Shown: in pieces, positions 24,353 to 34,844 of the stretch
Layout of the letters: the number at the start of each line of letters is the position of its first letter
Position numbering within the stretch: the stretch's first letter is position 1
Assembly: GCF_000275845.1 (NCBI RefSeq)
Contig: NW_006766885.1
Location: 1,316,604-1,380,603 of the forward strand
Direction of reading: 5' to 3'
DNA from: Dichomitus squalens LYAD-421 SS1
Taxonomy: Eukaryota; Basidiomycota; Agaricomycetes; Polyporales; Polyporaceae
Length of the DNA: 64,000 bases
The notes under the pieces: model-generated
The model's database searches: none
Told to the model about the DNA's origin: nothing
Seen by the model: only the letters and a program-made list of their open reading frames with translations
Made by a program: the position numbers and the translations under genes

Positions 24353-24664
24353 GACCCGCCGTGATGGATCGTTATATGAGTGTGCAGTCAGATGCGTTGT
24401 ATGACATGATGTACTTCACTCCTCGTTTGTAAGGGTTCCGAGCCTATCATCGGCAGTTACCGATCGACCGGGAGTAGAATAGTGCGTGCGCGACTAAGAA
24501 TACAAGCCATTGGCATAGAATGCAGTGATAGACATGAAGGATTGTGACGTTTAGTGGAGAAAGGTTGCCAGTGTAAGGTATATGTGTAGACTGAATATCC
24601 CAAGGCGACAGATGAGTCCGCAGAGACAGAGAAACGTTCGTCGAACCCAGGACAGCTCATTAAT
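24353..24664. other. Convergent 3' spacer, terpene cyclase/MFS
   Basis: This 312-bp stretch lies between two convergent stop codons. Nothing is seen beyond presumed 3' UTRs. Confidence 0.5.
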
Positions 24665-27093
24665 TCATACCTGACTTTGTCCCGGCCTCTGCGTGTCGTT
24701 CATTCTCTTCGCGTCCTCCGTCGGAGTCGAAGCGGCCTCCTTCTCCTGCACATCCGCCTTTGCCACCTCGGCGCGCCCCCGACCCGTATCGGGGATCTTC
24801 GATAGGAACAGGGTCAGCACCACCGCAAGGCCCGTCCACGGCACAAGCGAGATGAACGCCCATCGCGTGCCCTGCTGGTACGCGTCCTCGACGAGCTGCT
24901 GCATATCGGGCGGGAGCGAGCTGAGGCTCTGCAGGGACGAGATGCCGGACGACAGGCCGTCCTGCAGGAGCGTGGTATCCGAGGCCGACAGCGTGCCCGA
25001 ACGGACGAGCGCGTGGAGGGAGTGCGTCACTTTGCCGTTGAGGACGGCACCACATTGCGCGAGGCCGATCGTCCCTCCGAGAGCCCGACTCTGTAGGAAA
25101 GGAGATGCGTCGTGGGTCTCAATGGACGGTTCGGGAAGTACATTCACAACTTACGAAGAGGGTGAGTGCGGCGACGACAGCGTTGCGGTGTTCAGGCTGC
25201 GAGAAACGAACGTGCACGACGAGAGGGCCGAGCGTCATGCCGACGCCTACGCCAGTCATGACGAGGAAACTGCAGCGACGAGTGAATAATTGCGCGTCAT
25301 TGCGACGGTTCAACGGTAAACAACACTCACCCGTTGACCTGGCCTTTGTCATTACGGTCAATGGCCCACGAAACCAAGCCCAGCGCAATTGGTATGATAA
25401 AATTCCCCAGGACGATGGGTATCTTCGGCTGCCGCAGACGCTTAACCATGACCAGCGACGACAGCGAGCCCGCACCCAGACCAGGCGCGAAGTACAGCAA
25501 TTGGGTTCCCGCGTCCGTGCCCGACAACCCACCGACGATCGTAAAGAAGATAGCGACGAAGTAGAACATGACGAGCGTGATCTGGCCGGACACGAAGATC
25601 GCGTACTGCGCCACACAGAAGTCGAACGACTTGAAGAGCGCAAGCGGGATCATGGGGTCCGTGTTCGCGAGCGGGTTGCGGCTCACCCGACCTGCTCCAG
25701 CCTTGCGCTCGAGAAGGTACTCCCACGCTACCCAGGCGATGTACAGCACCCCAGAGACGACGAAGCACGCGATGACGCGCGCAGAGGACCACTCGCCTGT
25801 GGAACCCCAGTTGAGCGCGAGGAGGAGGGTGATGCCGCCGCCCGTGAACAAGAGGGCGCCGACCCAATCGATGCGCATGAACTTCGCGAAGAACGTCTCC
25901 TCTTCGGGAGAGGTGACCTCGTCCTGATTGAGCGGGTTACGGCGGGGCTGGGAGCCCTTGGTGCGACCGCGGAGGAGGATGAAGCAAAGGACAATCGCGA
26001 CGGCGGAGCACGGCAGGCTGCAAATAATATTAGTCGGTACAGTTTCTTGTAAAACGAGTGAGCAGATGCGTACTTGATGGCGAAGATCCAGCGGAAGGAG
26101 GTTGTGGTCAGTGCGCCTCCGATAACGGGACCCACGCAGTAACCTATCGTGAACAGGAAGAATAGCATGGTCTGTTGCACGTTGTTGTCGTCCAGGGAGC
26201 TGGTGTCCGACAGGATGATGCGGATGACCTGGTGGTTACTGACTCAATGCCAGTCTCGTAGCGTCCATGAATACGTGCTCTTACCGCCATCATACCACCT
26301 GCACCGATACCTGCAATACCACGACCTACAAGCATTGTAGCCATATTCTGCGCTCCTGTGCTGATTGCGCTGCCGACAGCAAAGAGAAACAGTGCAAGCT
26401 GGAGCGCCCAATGACGGCCCCAGACGTCGGCTAGTGAGGCAAACAACGGGAGGAAGACAGTGGAAGTGAGGAGGTAGACTGTCCCGATGTAGCTTTGAAG
26501 GTCCAGGCGGTTAAAGACGGACTACGCAGGACGATTAAGACTGCAATGCGATGAGCAGGTCGGAGGATAAACCACGTACTGCAATATGCACCTGCGCCGT
26601 GGCGACAACTAAGGAAAGTTTTCAGTCGAAGAGCTCCAGGTCCTTCTTGAGAGGTGACGTACCTGTGTAGTCCAGAGTCTCAAAAAATACGGGAACAAAG
26701 AGCGCCGAAAACAGCGTGAGCCGCCATTTGAGTGCGGGCGAGACACGAAAGCCCCTTCTCGACTTTGGCTGTGAGGGAGAGTCGCTGAGCTTGAGGGTAG
26801 CCTGATCTTCCGCGGCTGCACCGTTGTTGGTAGGTCGTGTCTGTGTTAGGGGTGAAGGGAGACCTGCGGCCTCAGCCTCCCGAGCCGCCTGCGCCTTCCT
26901 CCGCTTGTTCCTGATGTACTTGTAAGCGAGGTACATCTGAGACAGAAAAGCAGAAGGGTCCAGAAAGGAGCGTAGAAGCGTAGAAGGATCCGAGCACAAG
27001 GGGGACTACAAGAGTGATGAGAATGACTGCAAGGGAGGGCGAAACTGTTCTCAAGAGTTTATATTAGCGCGGTGATTAGACACCGTGCGGCAT
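24665..27093 (-). CDS. MFS transporter, 14-TM drug:H+ antiporter type
   Basis: My model has nine exons and 653 aa: 27084-27093, 26998-27026, 26663-26936, 26580-26608, 26285-26521, 26074-26228, 25331-26017, 25155-25269 and 24665-25090. The N-terminus has an extra hydrophobic segment and basic cluster (MYLAYKYIRNKRRKAQ). The MFS core shows DVWGRHWALQLALFLFAVGS (motif A) and VGRGIAGIGAGGMMA, then GYCVGPVIGGALTT (motif C, antiporter). Later come KFMRIDWVGALLFTGGGITL and the final helices near TRWAFISLVPWTGLAVVLT. The loop between halves is long, as in DHA2-type pumps. Plasma-membrane export of small molecules is inferred from the family. Its neighbour, a terpene cyclase fusion, makes export of a terpenoid plausible but unproven. 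The first 10-nt exon is uncertain. A start at 26936 gives a shorter protein with the whole core. Confidence 0.85.
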
Positions 27094-27853
27094 AATGGTA
27101 TGTCGATCTGACTAGGAGAGAGTGGCTTTGCCGCAGCGTGGCCGTGCCCTCGACGTTGGATTGACATACCCGAATCGACTGCGGTCCACAATGGGCGTTT
27201 CACTTTTATGCCGTGAATCGGGATCGCGAATGCTTCTCTGCGTTGGGCCCCTGTGCTCACCAATTTCAGTAGCTCAGATATCCTCATTTGTCTGTGAAAG
27301 TCCTGATCAGTCTATGAGGATCGTCATCGTCCCTCACGCACCCTTTTCCCCAGGTCCTCTTGTGTAGACTCGTTGAGGCACTTAGCTCCATGGCGGACAT
27401 AATCTATCGTACAATGGCTCACTTCTGTTGTCGATCTCGATAAGAGTGCCCTTATATGAAATGCTCCGAAGTCGCGATATCCTAAACGGATCACGATGTC
27501 TGCCTGTAGTGTGCGCGGGTGTGTTCTGCTGGTGGCTGGCCGTGACTTCGCGAAGTCCGTAATCCTCCCATTGGTCCGTCAGATAGGCGCTTAATCTGAA
27601 GACGCTCGAGAAGCAGTGACCTCCAGGTATGGGCGCCCCTACATCCACGGGTGGTACATATGTATGAGCTATCCACGATGGTCATGTATGTGACTTCCAT
27701 GGGGGGGGGGGTCAAATGCGGAAGTGGCCAACGGCTGTTGGGAGCGAAGGAGGTTACCTTTTGCACCAACTAGGCGCTGCTTTGAGCCCTTCGCTTCAGT
27801 CCCGTCAAACGCCAAACGATGATCCAGACACGGTGCGAAGTCGGAGTCACATT
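27094..27853. other. Spacer between MFS gene and BET5
   Basis: This 760-bp stretch holds the MFS promoter and BET5 3' region. A run of about 11 G lies at 27701-27711. I see no gene. Confidence 0.45.
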
Positions 27854-28642
27854 TCACTGAAAGACGGTGAGACCTCTGATCAACCTGTCCGTGCTCATCC
27901 GGAAGTACTCGTTGTCGATCCCGCGCTCCCTGGAGTCCATCCCAACAAGCGGGTTGCGTACGACGTACTCGAGGAACGGGCCCGAGTAGATCTGGCGGAG
28001 CACGAACCGGAGCGAGTCCGCGTTCGGATCCGAGAGCATCACGAACTTGAAGCCCGAGAGCGTCTCGTACAGGTGCAGCTTGTACGTCGACGTCTGGTAG
28101 TTGACAAACTGCTCGTCCCTGCAAAGAACATGTGAGCATGGCGAGGGAGAGGAAGAGGAGGGGGATGAAGGTGGATACGTACTTGCCGGAGAGCTTTTTG
28201 ATCATGTTCCGGAGGGAGAGCACGACTCCGTACACGAGTTTCGCCTCCTCGTCGAACGGTAGAGAGGACGTTGGAGGTGTTGGCAGGGGCGCGATTGGAC
28301 TGTGGGTTTGCGTCGGAAGAGGCGTATGCGGTTGTTCGTCGTTCACGGCTACGACGACTCCGGACGACGAGGAGAGGGTGTTGCGGTTGCCGTACAAAGA
28401 GTCGGGGTTGGCTGCAGGATATACGGGGGCATAGACGGCCGGAAGCATGCCGCCTTCGACCGCCGTCTTTGGACGGACCGTCCGATGCCAGTCCTGATAG
28501 TATACACAGTTGCAATGCCTGTAAAACGCACCGCAGCAGTATTAGTACGCGGTAGCGTGTGCGCTGCGCATCATAGCATGGCTCGGGAATGTCTCAAGAG
28601 CGCTGCGCACCTGTCGAAGATGTACAAACTGAAGATGGTCAT
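27854..28642 (-). CDS. BET5: TRAPP complex subunit Bet5 (TRAPPC1)
   Basis: Three exons give 210 aa: 28611-28642, 28183-28518 and 27854-28118. The N-terminus MTIFSLYIFDR then HCNCVYYQDWHRTV is the longin-like start of Bet5. The C-terminal half, YKLHLYETLSGFKFVMLSDP and LRFVLRQIYSGPFLEYVVRN, is equally characteristic. Bet5 is a core subunit of the TRAPP tether, a guanine-nucleotide exchange factor for Ypt1/Rab1 in ER-Golgi traffic. Between the two conserved halves lies a Ser/Pro/Thr-rich insert of roughly 50 residues, with SLYGNRNTLSSSSG and PLPTPPTSSLPF. It makes the protein longer than the ~150-160 aa usual in animals and yeast. The insert keeps the frame and lies inside one exon, so it is a real loop and not a missed intron unless splicing differs. 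Confidence 0.93.
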
Positions 28643-29760
28643 AGCGATTCTGATTACTTCAGTTGAATGTAATTTCTCGATCGACCCGTGGGGACCTAAC
28701 GTACATCTGTGCAAAGAGGATGTCGAAACGTGGAGTGGATGCGAGGTCTGCCTCAATTTGCAATTGAAAAGGCAAGAGGCGTGTTCAATTCTTGTCGCTC
28801 GCTCATTTCCTCGCGCGCTTAACGGGCGCCAGCCTACCTGGATTCAAGGTCAGATCAAGCGCCTGTAGCACAGCAAGCAGAGGGGGGCAGGCGGCGGGTG
28901 CAACATGACCACATGAGGGTCGCGAGCTGGGACTAAGGAGCGCCGCGAAAACTTGACGATTCGAAATCTAGAGAGCTCTATGACTCGAGACGCGGAGTCG
29001 TCCCGCAAGGTTTTGGGTCCAATTGCGAACCTAGCATAGGACCATCCCGTCGATCTCGCTGCACCCGCTGCCTGCGCACCTCTGCTCGCTTTGCTAGAGG
29101 CGCTTGAGCTGACCTTGAATCCAGGTGGGCAGGCGCCCGTTAGGCGCGCGAAGAAATGAGCGAGCGACAAGAATTGAACACGCCTAAGACGGACGATTAC
29201 CGGCGCTTGAATCACCGCCCGCGTGAACTTGGTGCACTGCTCATGCTATCGTGCTATCGCCTATACGTCGTCGTAGGCTAAGGCGGTAGTCCTGAGCTCA
29301 TAAGGGTACTTCGATGCCGCATTATATGAACAGTTGAGCGGGTCATCGTCCGACGTGCTTACCTGGAGGAGGTTGTACTCCAAGATCCCAAACTGGCTTT
29401 CCGGGCTATCATCGGATCGAGTCGTAGTACCTCCAACAACCGACAGCGTCCTTCCAAACAAAACTACGTCCCACCAAGCAAAGGAGGCGGCTCCAAATCC
29501 TTTATTCCACGACGAGGACACATGTCTTGTAACGAGCACTAAAGGTAAGGGCTACACTGCAGCAAAAAGTAGGGAAAGAGTCCGGTTGCTCAAGCAAACA
29601 AGCACAACGCTCAAGCACGCAAGAAAGGCACAGGTTGAACAGCAAGCGGCATGGCAGCGCCAGCTCGCCAGCACAACATCAGTATCGTAAAGTGAGCAAG
29701 GTCACGTAGCAGCGTCCCGAAGCCCTCGGCGCACGAAACCCAGAGCACGAAGAGAACAGC
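28643..29760. other. Spacer with foldback element
   Basis: This 1.1-kb intergenic stretch contains the inverted-repeat element listed separately. Outside it I see only short ORFs without ATG starts, including an open frame at about 29334-29690 that begins at TTG. The BET5 promoter should lie just above 28642. Confidence 0.45.
28777..29185. repeat. Foldback element with 126-bp inverted arms
   Basis: The left arm is 28777-28902 and the right arm 29060-29185. They are reverse complements with no gaps and about 11 mismatches in 126 by hand count. The loop is 157 bp. Both arms end in AGGCGTGTTCAATTCTTGTC when read inwards. The bases AAG lie just outside each end and could be a 3-bp target duplication. 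There is no coding capacity. The layout resembles a MITE or foldback transposon. An expressed hairpin RNA is an alternative. Confidence 0.75.
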
Positions 29761-31049
29761 TCAGACCTTGATGTCTTCGAAGCGCTCCTTCTCGTGCGGG
29801 AGGTACGTGTCGTTCGTCGGGCCGCTGTAGTCGGGGATCTTCTCTTCGTTCTCGTTGTACAGCGGGATGCCCGACATCGCGTTGCCCGGCGCGTGGTGGG
29901 GCTGGCCGGGGGCGTGGCTCGCCTGCATGTAGTAACCGGCGGCGGCGGGATCCATGGGCGGGTTGACGAGGTACTGCGAAGCGGAATGAGTATCAGAAAC
30001 TGGGATATTCGAGCGCGAGTAGACTTACGGGAGGGAGGCCGAGCTGGAACGGTGAGCTCATGGGCGGGCGGGGGTACGAGATCATGAGGTGCTACGGCAA
30101 ATCGCACGTCAACAGACCGAGACTTCTTCAATCAAGGGGAAAACTGATGCTCACGATAGCTTTGCTCCCAATACCCGGCATCTTCATCGACCACTGAGGA
30201 ACCTGAGCGCTAGGCCCAGCCACAGCGGCGTCCTCCACGCTGAACTTCCGAAGCATCTGGTTGACCTGCCTCTTGCCCTACAAACATAATCCGACAGACA
30301 TCACAAATCTATTGCGGTTCGCGAAGCCCAATTGTGAGACTCACGCGAGCCTTCCAGATGAATAAGGGGACCCAGCCGAGGAGGATCAGCCCGACGAGCG
30401 CACCGACACTCGCTGCGCGCGCCTCCCATACGCGGTCGTCGTTGAAGATCCTTTCGCCGTTGAAGGTCTCTCCGACCTGTGTCAGGTGCGCGGGAAGAGT
30501 GTGCAGGGCGACATAGTAAATGACGATCGGGACGGCGAGCATCGAGCTACGGGGGGGAGCGGTCACGGTCAGGATGATCGACATGAGATAAGAAATGAAA
30601 GGTAGGGGATTGCCACGAGGAGTGGTCAGAATACGGGAACCGAACGTCGCCCCAATCGAGGGCCAATATGAAATGAAGTCGCATATGAATGTAGATACGC
30701 ACAGGAACATGAAAACGGCGAAGATGATCTCGAAGCGGGGCTTCAGGTAGCGAGAGCCCTTCATGAGCACAGCACGCTGCCTGGCCGCCCAGATGTCTTT
30801 CGAGTACTGTCCGTATGTCAAAATCCGCACTCGGGGAGACGTCCGAGAGCACTCACGTATTTCTGGAGCTCATACGGGACCGAGTCGTTTGGGGCCTGGT
30901 TGATCGGGAGATTCTACGAACGACAATCTCAGCATGCTGTCTCACCTCGCTTTGACCTTACAGTAGCTCGCAGGTCGCGAATCTAATCTCAAACGTACCA
31001 AAGCAATGACCTGCGTCGGGTTCGCGGTGTACATCGGCGGCGCTGCCAT
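29761..31049 (-). CDS. Unrecognised fungal membrane protein, two predicted TM helices
   Basis: Seven exons give 270 aa: 30999-31049, 30857-30913, 30703-30806, 30345-30546, 30155-30277, 30029-30091 and 29761-29973. I do not recognise the family. The start is MAAPPMYTANPTQVIAL. A charged stretch follows (YSKDIWAARQRAVLMKGSRY), then a first hydrophobic segment (FEIIFAVFMFLSMLAVPIVI). A second hydrophobic segment is VGALVGLILLGWVPLFIW. A basic KARGKRQVNQMLRKF lies right after it. The last ~100 residues are Pro/Met/Tyr/His-rich (GYYMQASHAPGQPHHAPG) and likely cytosolic and disordered. The two helices and the basic cytosolic flank suggest a small integral protein of the secretory pathway, as inference only. 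The third intron (~155 nt) is long for this genome. All seven exons close in frame, so the model is firm even though the function is not. Confidence 0.78.
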
Positions 31050-31585
31050 CCTGCTGTCTGCGCTTTTGCTTTTGCTTGTGATAGAACGAGTTCTCCAGGA
31101 ACGGGAAGGCGAGAAACGTGTGCGTCGAGCAAGCGGACCGGGTAAGAATACAGTGAAGTAGTAGTGAAGTACAAGACGTCGAGCCTGTCGACAGGAAAGC
31201 GAGGAAATAGAGGGAGATGGAGGCGGGTCAGAAGGAACGAGGCGCCTGGGGACCGCGCAGGAGGGGTATATCAGCTCGCCCCTCGGTGACCGGGGACGCC
31301 GTGAGCGCCTGCAGGGGTCGGTGGCTCTGCTTGGTCGCGATCGCGGGCCTCTGCTATGGCGACGGGGTGGACAGCTCCCGCTTCCCAAGTAATTATAGCA
31401 ATCTACTCCAATCTTCTCTGGCACCCCAGTATTGCCTCATCATTTTGTTTTCACAACTCCTTCAGTAACGTACATGATTGGTTGGACTCGGGCAAGCTGT
31501 TAAGGGGAGACGTCATCGTAATGCTTGCACAACAAGTCCTGAGGCCTGCGGCCTAACCGTTGGTCGGCACACCCCCTACCCATCC
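31050..31585. other. Spacer between membrane protein and RMT2
   Basis: This 536-bp stretch contains the promoter of the minus-strand membrane protein gene and the 3' region of RMT2. I see no gene. Confidence 0.45.
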
Positions 31586-33129
31586 TTAGAACAGCTTCAT
31601 TTTGCCTATTGGCAGACGATATGTGCGCATCGCGAAGTACTCCCGCGTCTTACCCCATCTATCAACGTCTCCTTCGAAGACGTCGACGTCGCTCCATTCG
31701 ACATCGATGCCGACATCTGCCAAGTGCAGATCCGACACATGCCTGTAAACATCGTAGAACGTGGCATCTGTGGCGTGGCCTGTTGGAAAGGCATTCACGG
31801 GTCGAGTGAAGGCTAAAGGACATACTGGTTGCACCGAGGCCATTGAAGAAGCCAAACCGAGAGTCTGGTCCCTCGAGTAAATCTGGTACGTGTCCGAAGA
31901 ATTTGTGCAAGTCTGGGAATATACTATGGTCAGCAGCTTATCAACCTGATCCTATGACTACGGATGACATACCTGCGTAGTCTTCTGAGAAGGTATCGGT
32001 GTAGATCACATCGAACCCGCCTACGCTGAGGAGCTCTTCGCTCTCCACGAAATCCTGCCACTTTCCTTCGAGGATCTGGACGCCTTCCTTGTCATACCAT
32101 CCTTGATCTCGCATATGCTTTAAGACATCTGGATGCGGTTCGATGATGACATGGAGCGACGGCTTTGTCGGTAGATTTTGGAATAGGGTGTCGATCTAAG
32201 CTCGGGCTTGACTGTAAGCGGTCCGGAAAAGGATACGGCTACTGGGACGTGACACTTACGATACCAAGACCAAAGCCGACGTTCAGAATTTTCAGGCCGC
32301 TCTGAAGACCCGGATGATCCGAGCACAGCTTATGGACAGTTTCCTGCACTTAGCACTGGCGCACTAAGAACAAGTCTGCATGGAAGAGAGCACAATCGAA
32401 CTCACTTATGCCGCGCTCCCATCCCATCATAACGCCGACCTCTTCGTTATCGCTGACCTTGACAAGACAGATGTCCTGACCATTTTCGTCCTTAGTGTAC
32501 TCGAGCTTCGTATCCAGGAACGCGTCCGTCGACCCGGCGGGTGTTGTGTCTGTTGCCTTCAGAATCAGGCTTAGTTGCGAGTTCGCCTCGGAGGCGTTCT
32601 TCGAGAGTAATCGGAGTAGCAGCTCTGCCGCATACGTCAACCAACGCTTGTGGTCAATTGTTCTGGACGCAGGGGCACCACATACCTGACCGTATCCCCG
32701 CATCCCGTATCATCATATAACAATTCTCAGTATTCAATGACAACGCAACGTCTCCAGCGGTGTTGTGCAGGTTATCCACTACGCATGTCGACCAACAGAT
32801 GTGGAGGCGTAATCTGTCAGCTCCGGCGTCGCCTACGCTTGGAAGGCCGCCTGCAATATGTCATGCTCACCGGCGTTCCATACAGCGCCCTCATCAATCA
32901 GGAAGCGGACGAGCTCCTCGTTCTCCACGTACGCCGCCGCGTGCAATGGGGACGTTCCCTCGTCGTCTTGAAACCAGACCGGTGCACCAGCTGCAATCAG
33001 CGCCTTGATCTCGGTGAGGGGTCTCCGCCGCAGGATGGCGTCCACAAGCTCTTGTCCTCGCTCAACGAGTACATCGACGTCCGTCTCGTCGTCCGAGGCG
33101 CCTCCGTTGTGTGACTGGTCCGTGGCCAT
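31586..33129 (-). CDS. RMT2: Protein arginine N-methyltransferase Rmt2
   Basis: Seven exons give 383 aa: 32871-33129, 32686-32778, 32406-32624, 32260-32348, 31973-32195, 31826-31912 and 31586-31767. The first ~90 residues hold an ankyrin repeat (DDEGTSPLHAAAYVENEELV). The catalytic part starts after MGWERGIMQETVHKL. The S-adenosylmethionine site is ILNVGFGLGI (VGFGLG, 214-219), followed by VIIEPHPDVL. GGFDVIYTDTFSEDY and FGFFNGLGATN complete the Rmt2 fold. In yeast this enzyme makes delta-N-methylarginine on ribosomal protein L12. The same substrate here is inferred. The ankyrin plus methyltransferase order is the family's usual one. The start at 33129 is the first in-frame ATG. Confidence 0.93.
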
Positions 33130-33678
33130 GCTGTCGAGCTTCTGAAGCACGCAAGTCGATATACTGGTTCGATCTTAAGCAACGAGACCCTGGGGAAGCA
33201 GCAAGACAGAGCGAGACCGTGACGCGGCTGTGGCTTCGAGTCTCGGCAAAGATTGCAGGAGTGATCGATCTGAGATCTGTATCGGGAATTGATCAGCACT
33301 TTGCTTTCAGCCGCAGGCTGCATCTACATGCGGTAGATCCTGGCATCGTGGTAGACTTGGAGATTGGAGTCTCAACCAAGTGTGTCTGCTACAGGAGAAA
33401 CCGTCTATGGCCTAGTGTTGCTGCAAGCTACCAGCCAGCTTTTGGCTTGCTTGTAGCAGCTTGCGTTCTGCCGACCAATTTGTAAGTCTAAATCCTTCGC
33501 TCATCTGATCATACGATGACCGATCGCAAATTAAATGTCAACCTAATGCATGCCGAGTTCTCTGCATACTATCGCGACCCCAGTCACGGTGTTCGGACAA
33601 CTGAGCGCCCAGTACAACTGTTCGCCGCGTCGCTCCCTCCCCTCTGCGGCGATAATCATGTGAATTCGTAGGATCATG

Positions 33679-34134
33679 CATCTACCGTGATAGAACACAC
33701 TTGAGGAATATGAAAGTACTCCGTTCAGAAGTGAGAGGACGGGAGGGCGAGGAGTGGGTCTTGACCCCAGTGTTCGGACATTTCTCCGCGGAGTGGTCAC
33801 GAAAAGTCACATATGCCGAGAACTGCCGGTTAAGACTCCGACCCGAGTGTGCAGATTCGCGCGCACAGGCGCTCGAGCGGAGATTGACAATGAAGGACCG
33901 TCTTGTGGCGCAAGGTCACGCTCGATGGCCGGTATTCTACTGCACATCTTCTGTACCTCAAATACCTTCGGAAAAATATGCATCATATACAGGATTCCTA
34001 GGAAACGGTGCCAAAGTTTTTCGGGGATGAGCGCTCGACAAGGAAGCTGGACCGAGTACCAACATTGCACATGGCTCATCTACTGAACCTCTTCCTGCTA
34101 ACAGATCGCAACAACACCTCGCTCAATCCACGCC
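33679..34134 (+). repeat. Left copy of duplicated 456-bp sequence at gap edge
   Basis: This block is identical, base for base as far as I compared, to 34389-34844. It ends exactly where the N run begins. It is probably the end of the left contig and not a biological repeat. Confidence 0.85.
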
Positions 34135-34388
34135 NNNNNNNNNNNNNNNNNNNNNNNNNNNNNNNNNNNNNNNNNNNNNNNNNNNNNNNNNNNNNNNNNN
34201 NNNNNNNNNNNNNNNNNNNNNNNNNNNNNNNNNNNNNNNNNNNNNNNNNNNNNNNNNNNNNNNNNNNNNNNNNNNNNNNNNNNNNNNNNNNNNNNNNNNN
34301 NNNNNNNNNNNNNNNNNNNNNNNNNNNNNNNNNNNNNNNNNNNNNNNNNNNNNNNNNNNNNNNNNNNNNNNNNNNNNNNNNNNNNNNN
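34135..34388. other. Assembly gap (254 N)
   Basis: This is a run of N. The identical flanks suggest its true size is zero or negative and that the contigs overlap. Confidence 0.99.
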
Positions 34389-34844
34389 CATCTACCGTGA
34401 TAGAACACACTTGAGGAATATGAAAGTACTCCGTTCAGAAGTGAGAGGACGGGAGGGCGAGGAGTGGGTCTTGACCCCAGTGTTCGGACATTTCTCCGCG
34501 GAGTGGTCACGAAAAGTCACATATGCCGAGAACTGCCGGTTAAGACTCCGACCCGAGTGTGCAGATTCGCGCGCACAGGCGCTCGAGCGGAGATTGACAA
34601 TGAAGGACCGTCTTGTGGCGCAAGGTCACGCTCGATGGCCGGTATTCTACTGCACATCTTCTGTACCTCAAATACCTTCGGAAAAATATGCATCATATAC
34701 AGGATTCCTAGGAAACGGTGCCAAAGTTTTTCGGGGATGAGCGCTCGACAAGGAAGCTGGACCGAGTACCAACATTGCACATGGCTCATCTACTGAACCT
34801 CTTCCTGCTAACAGATCGCAACAACACCTCGCTCAATCCACGCC
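34389..34844 (+). repeat. Right copy of duplicated 456-bp sequence at gap edge
   Basis: This begins at the first base after the N run and matches 33679-34134 at a constant 710-bp offset. Confidence 0.85.

Noticed and set aside
25105..26052. 315-codon open frame on the plus strand
   Set aside because: It lies opposite the MFS gene, is rich in Arg/Glu/Asp shadow residues and has no family motif.
29334..29690. 118-codon open frame (plus)
   Set aside because: It begins at TTG, has no ATG in front and no recognisable motif.
34008..34510. Open frames running through the N gap
   Set aside because: They exist only because N is read as unknown residues.
33679..34844. A true tandem repeat or LTR pair at the gap
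   Set aside because: The copies abut the N run exactly on both sides and carry no LTR ends, primer site or coding sequence, so an unmerged overlap is more likely.
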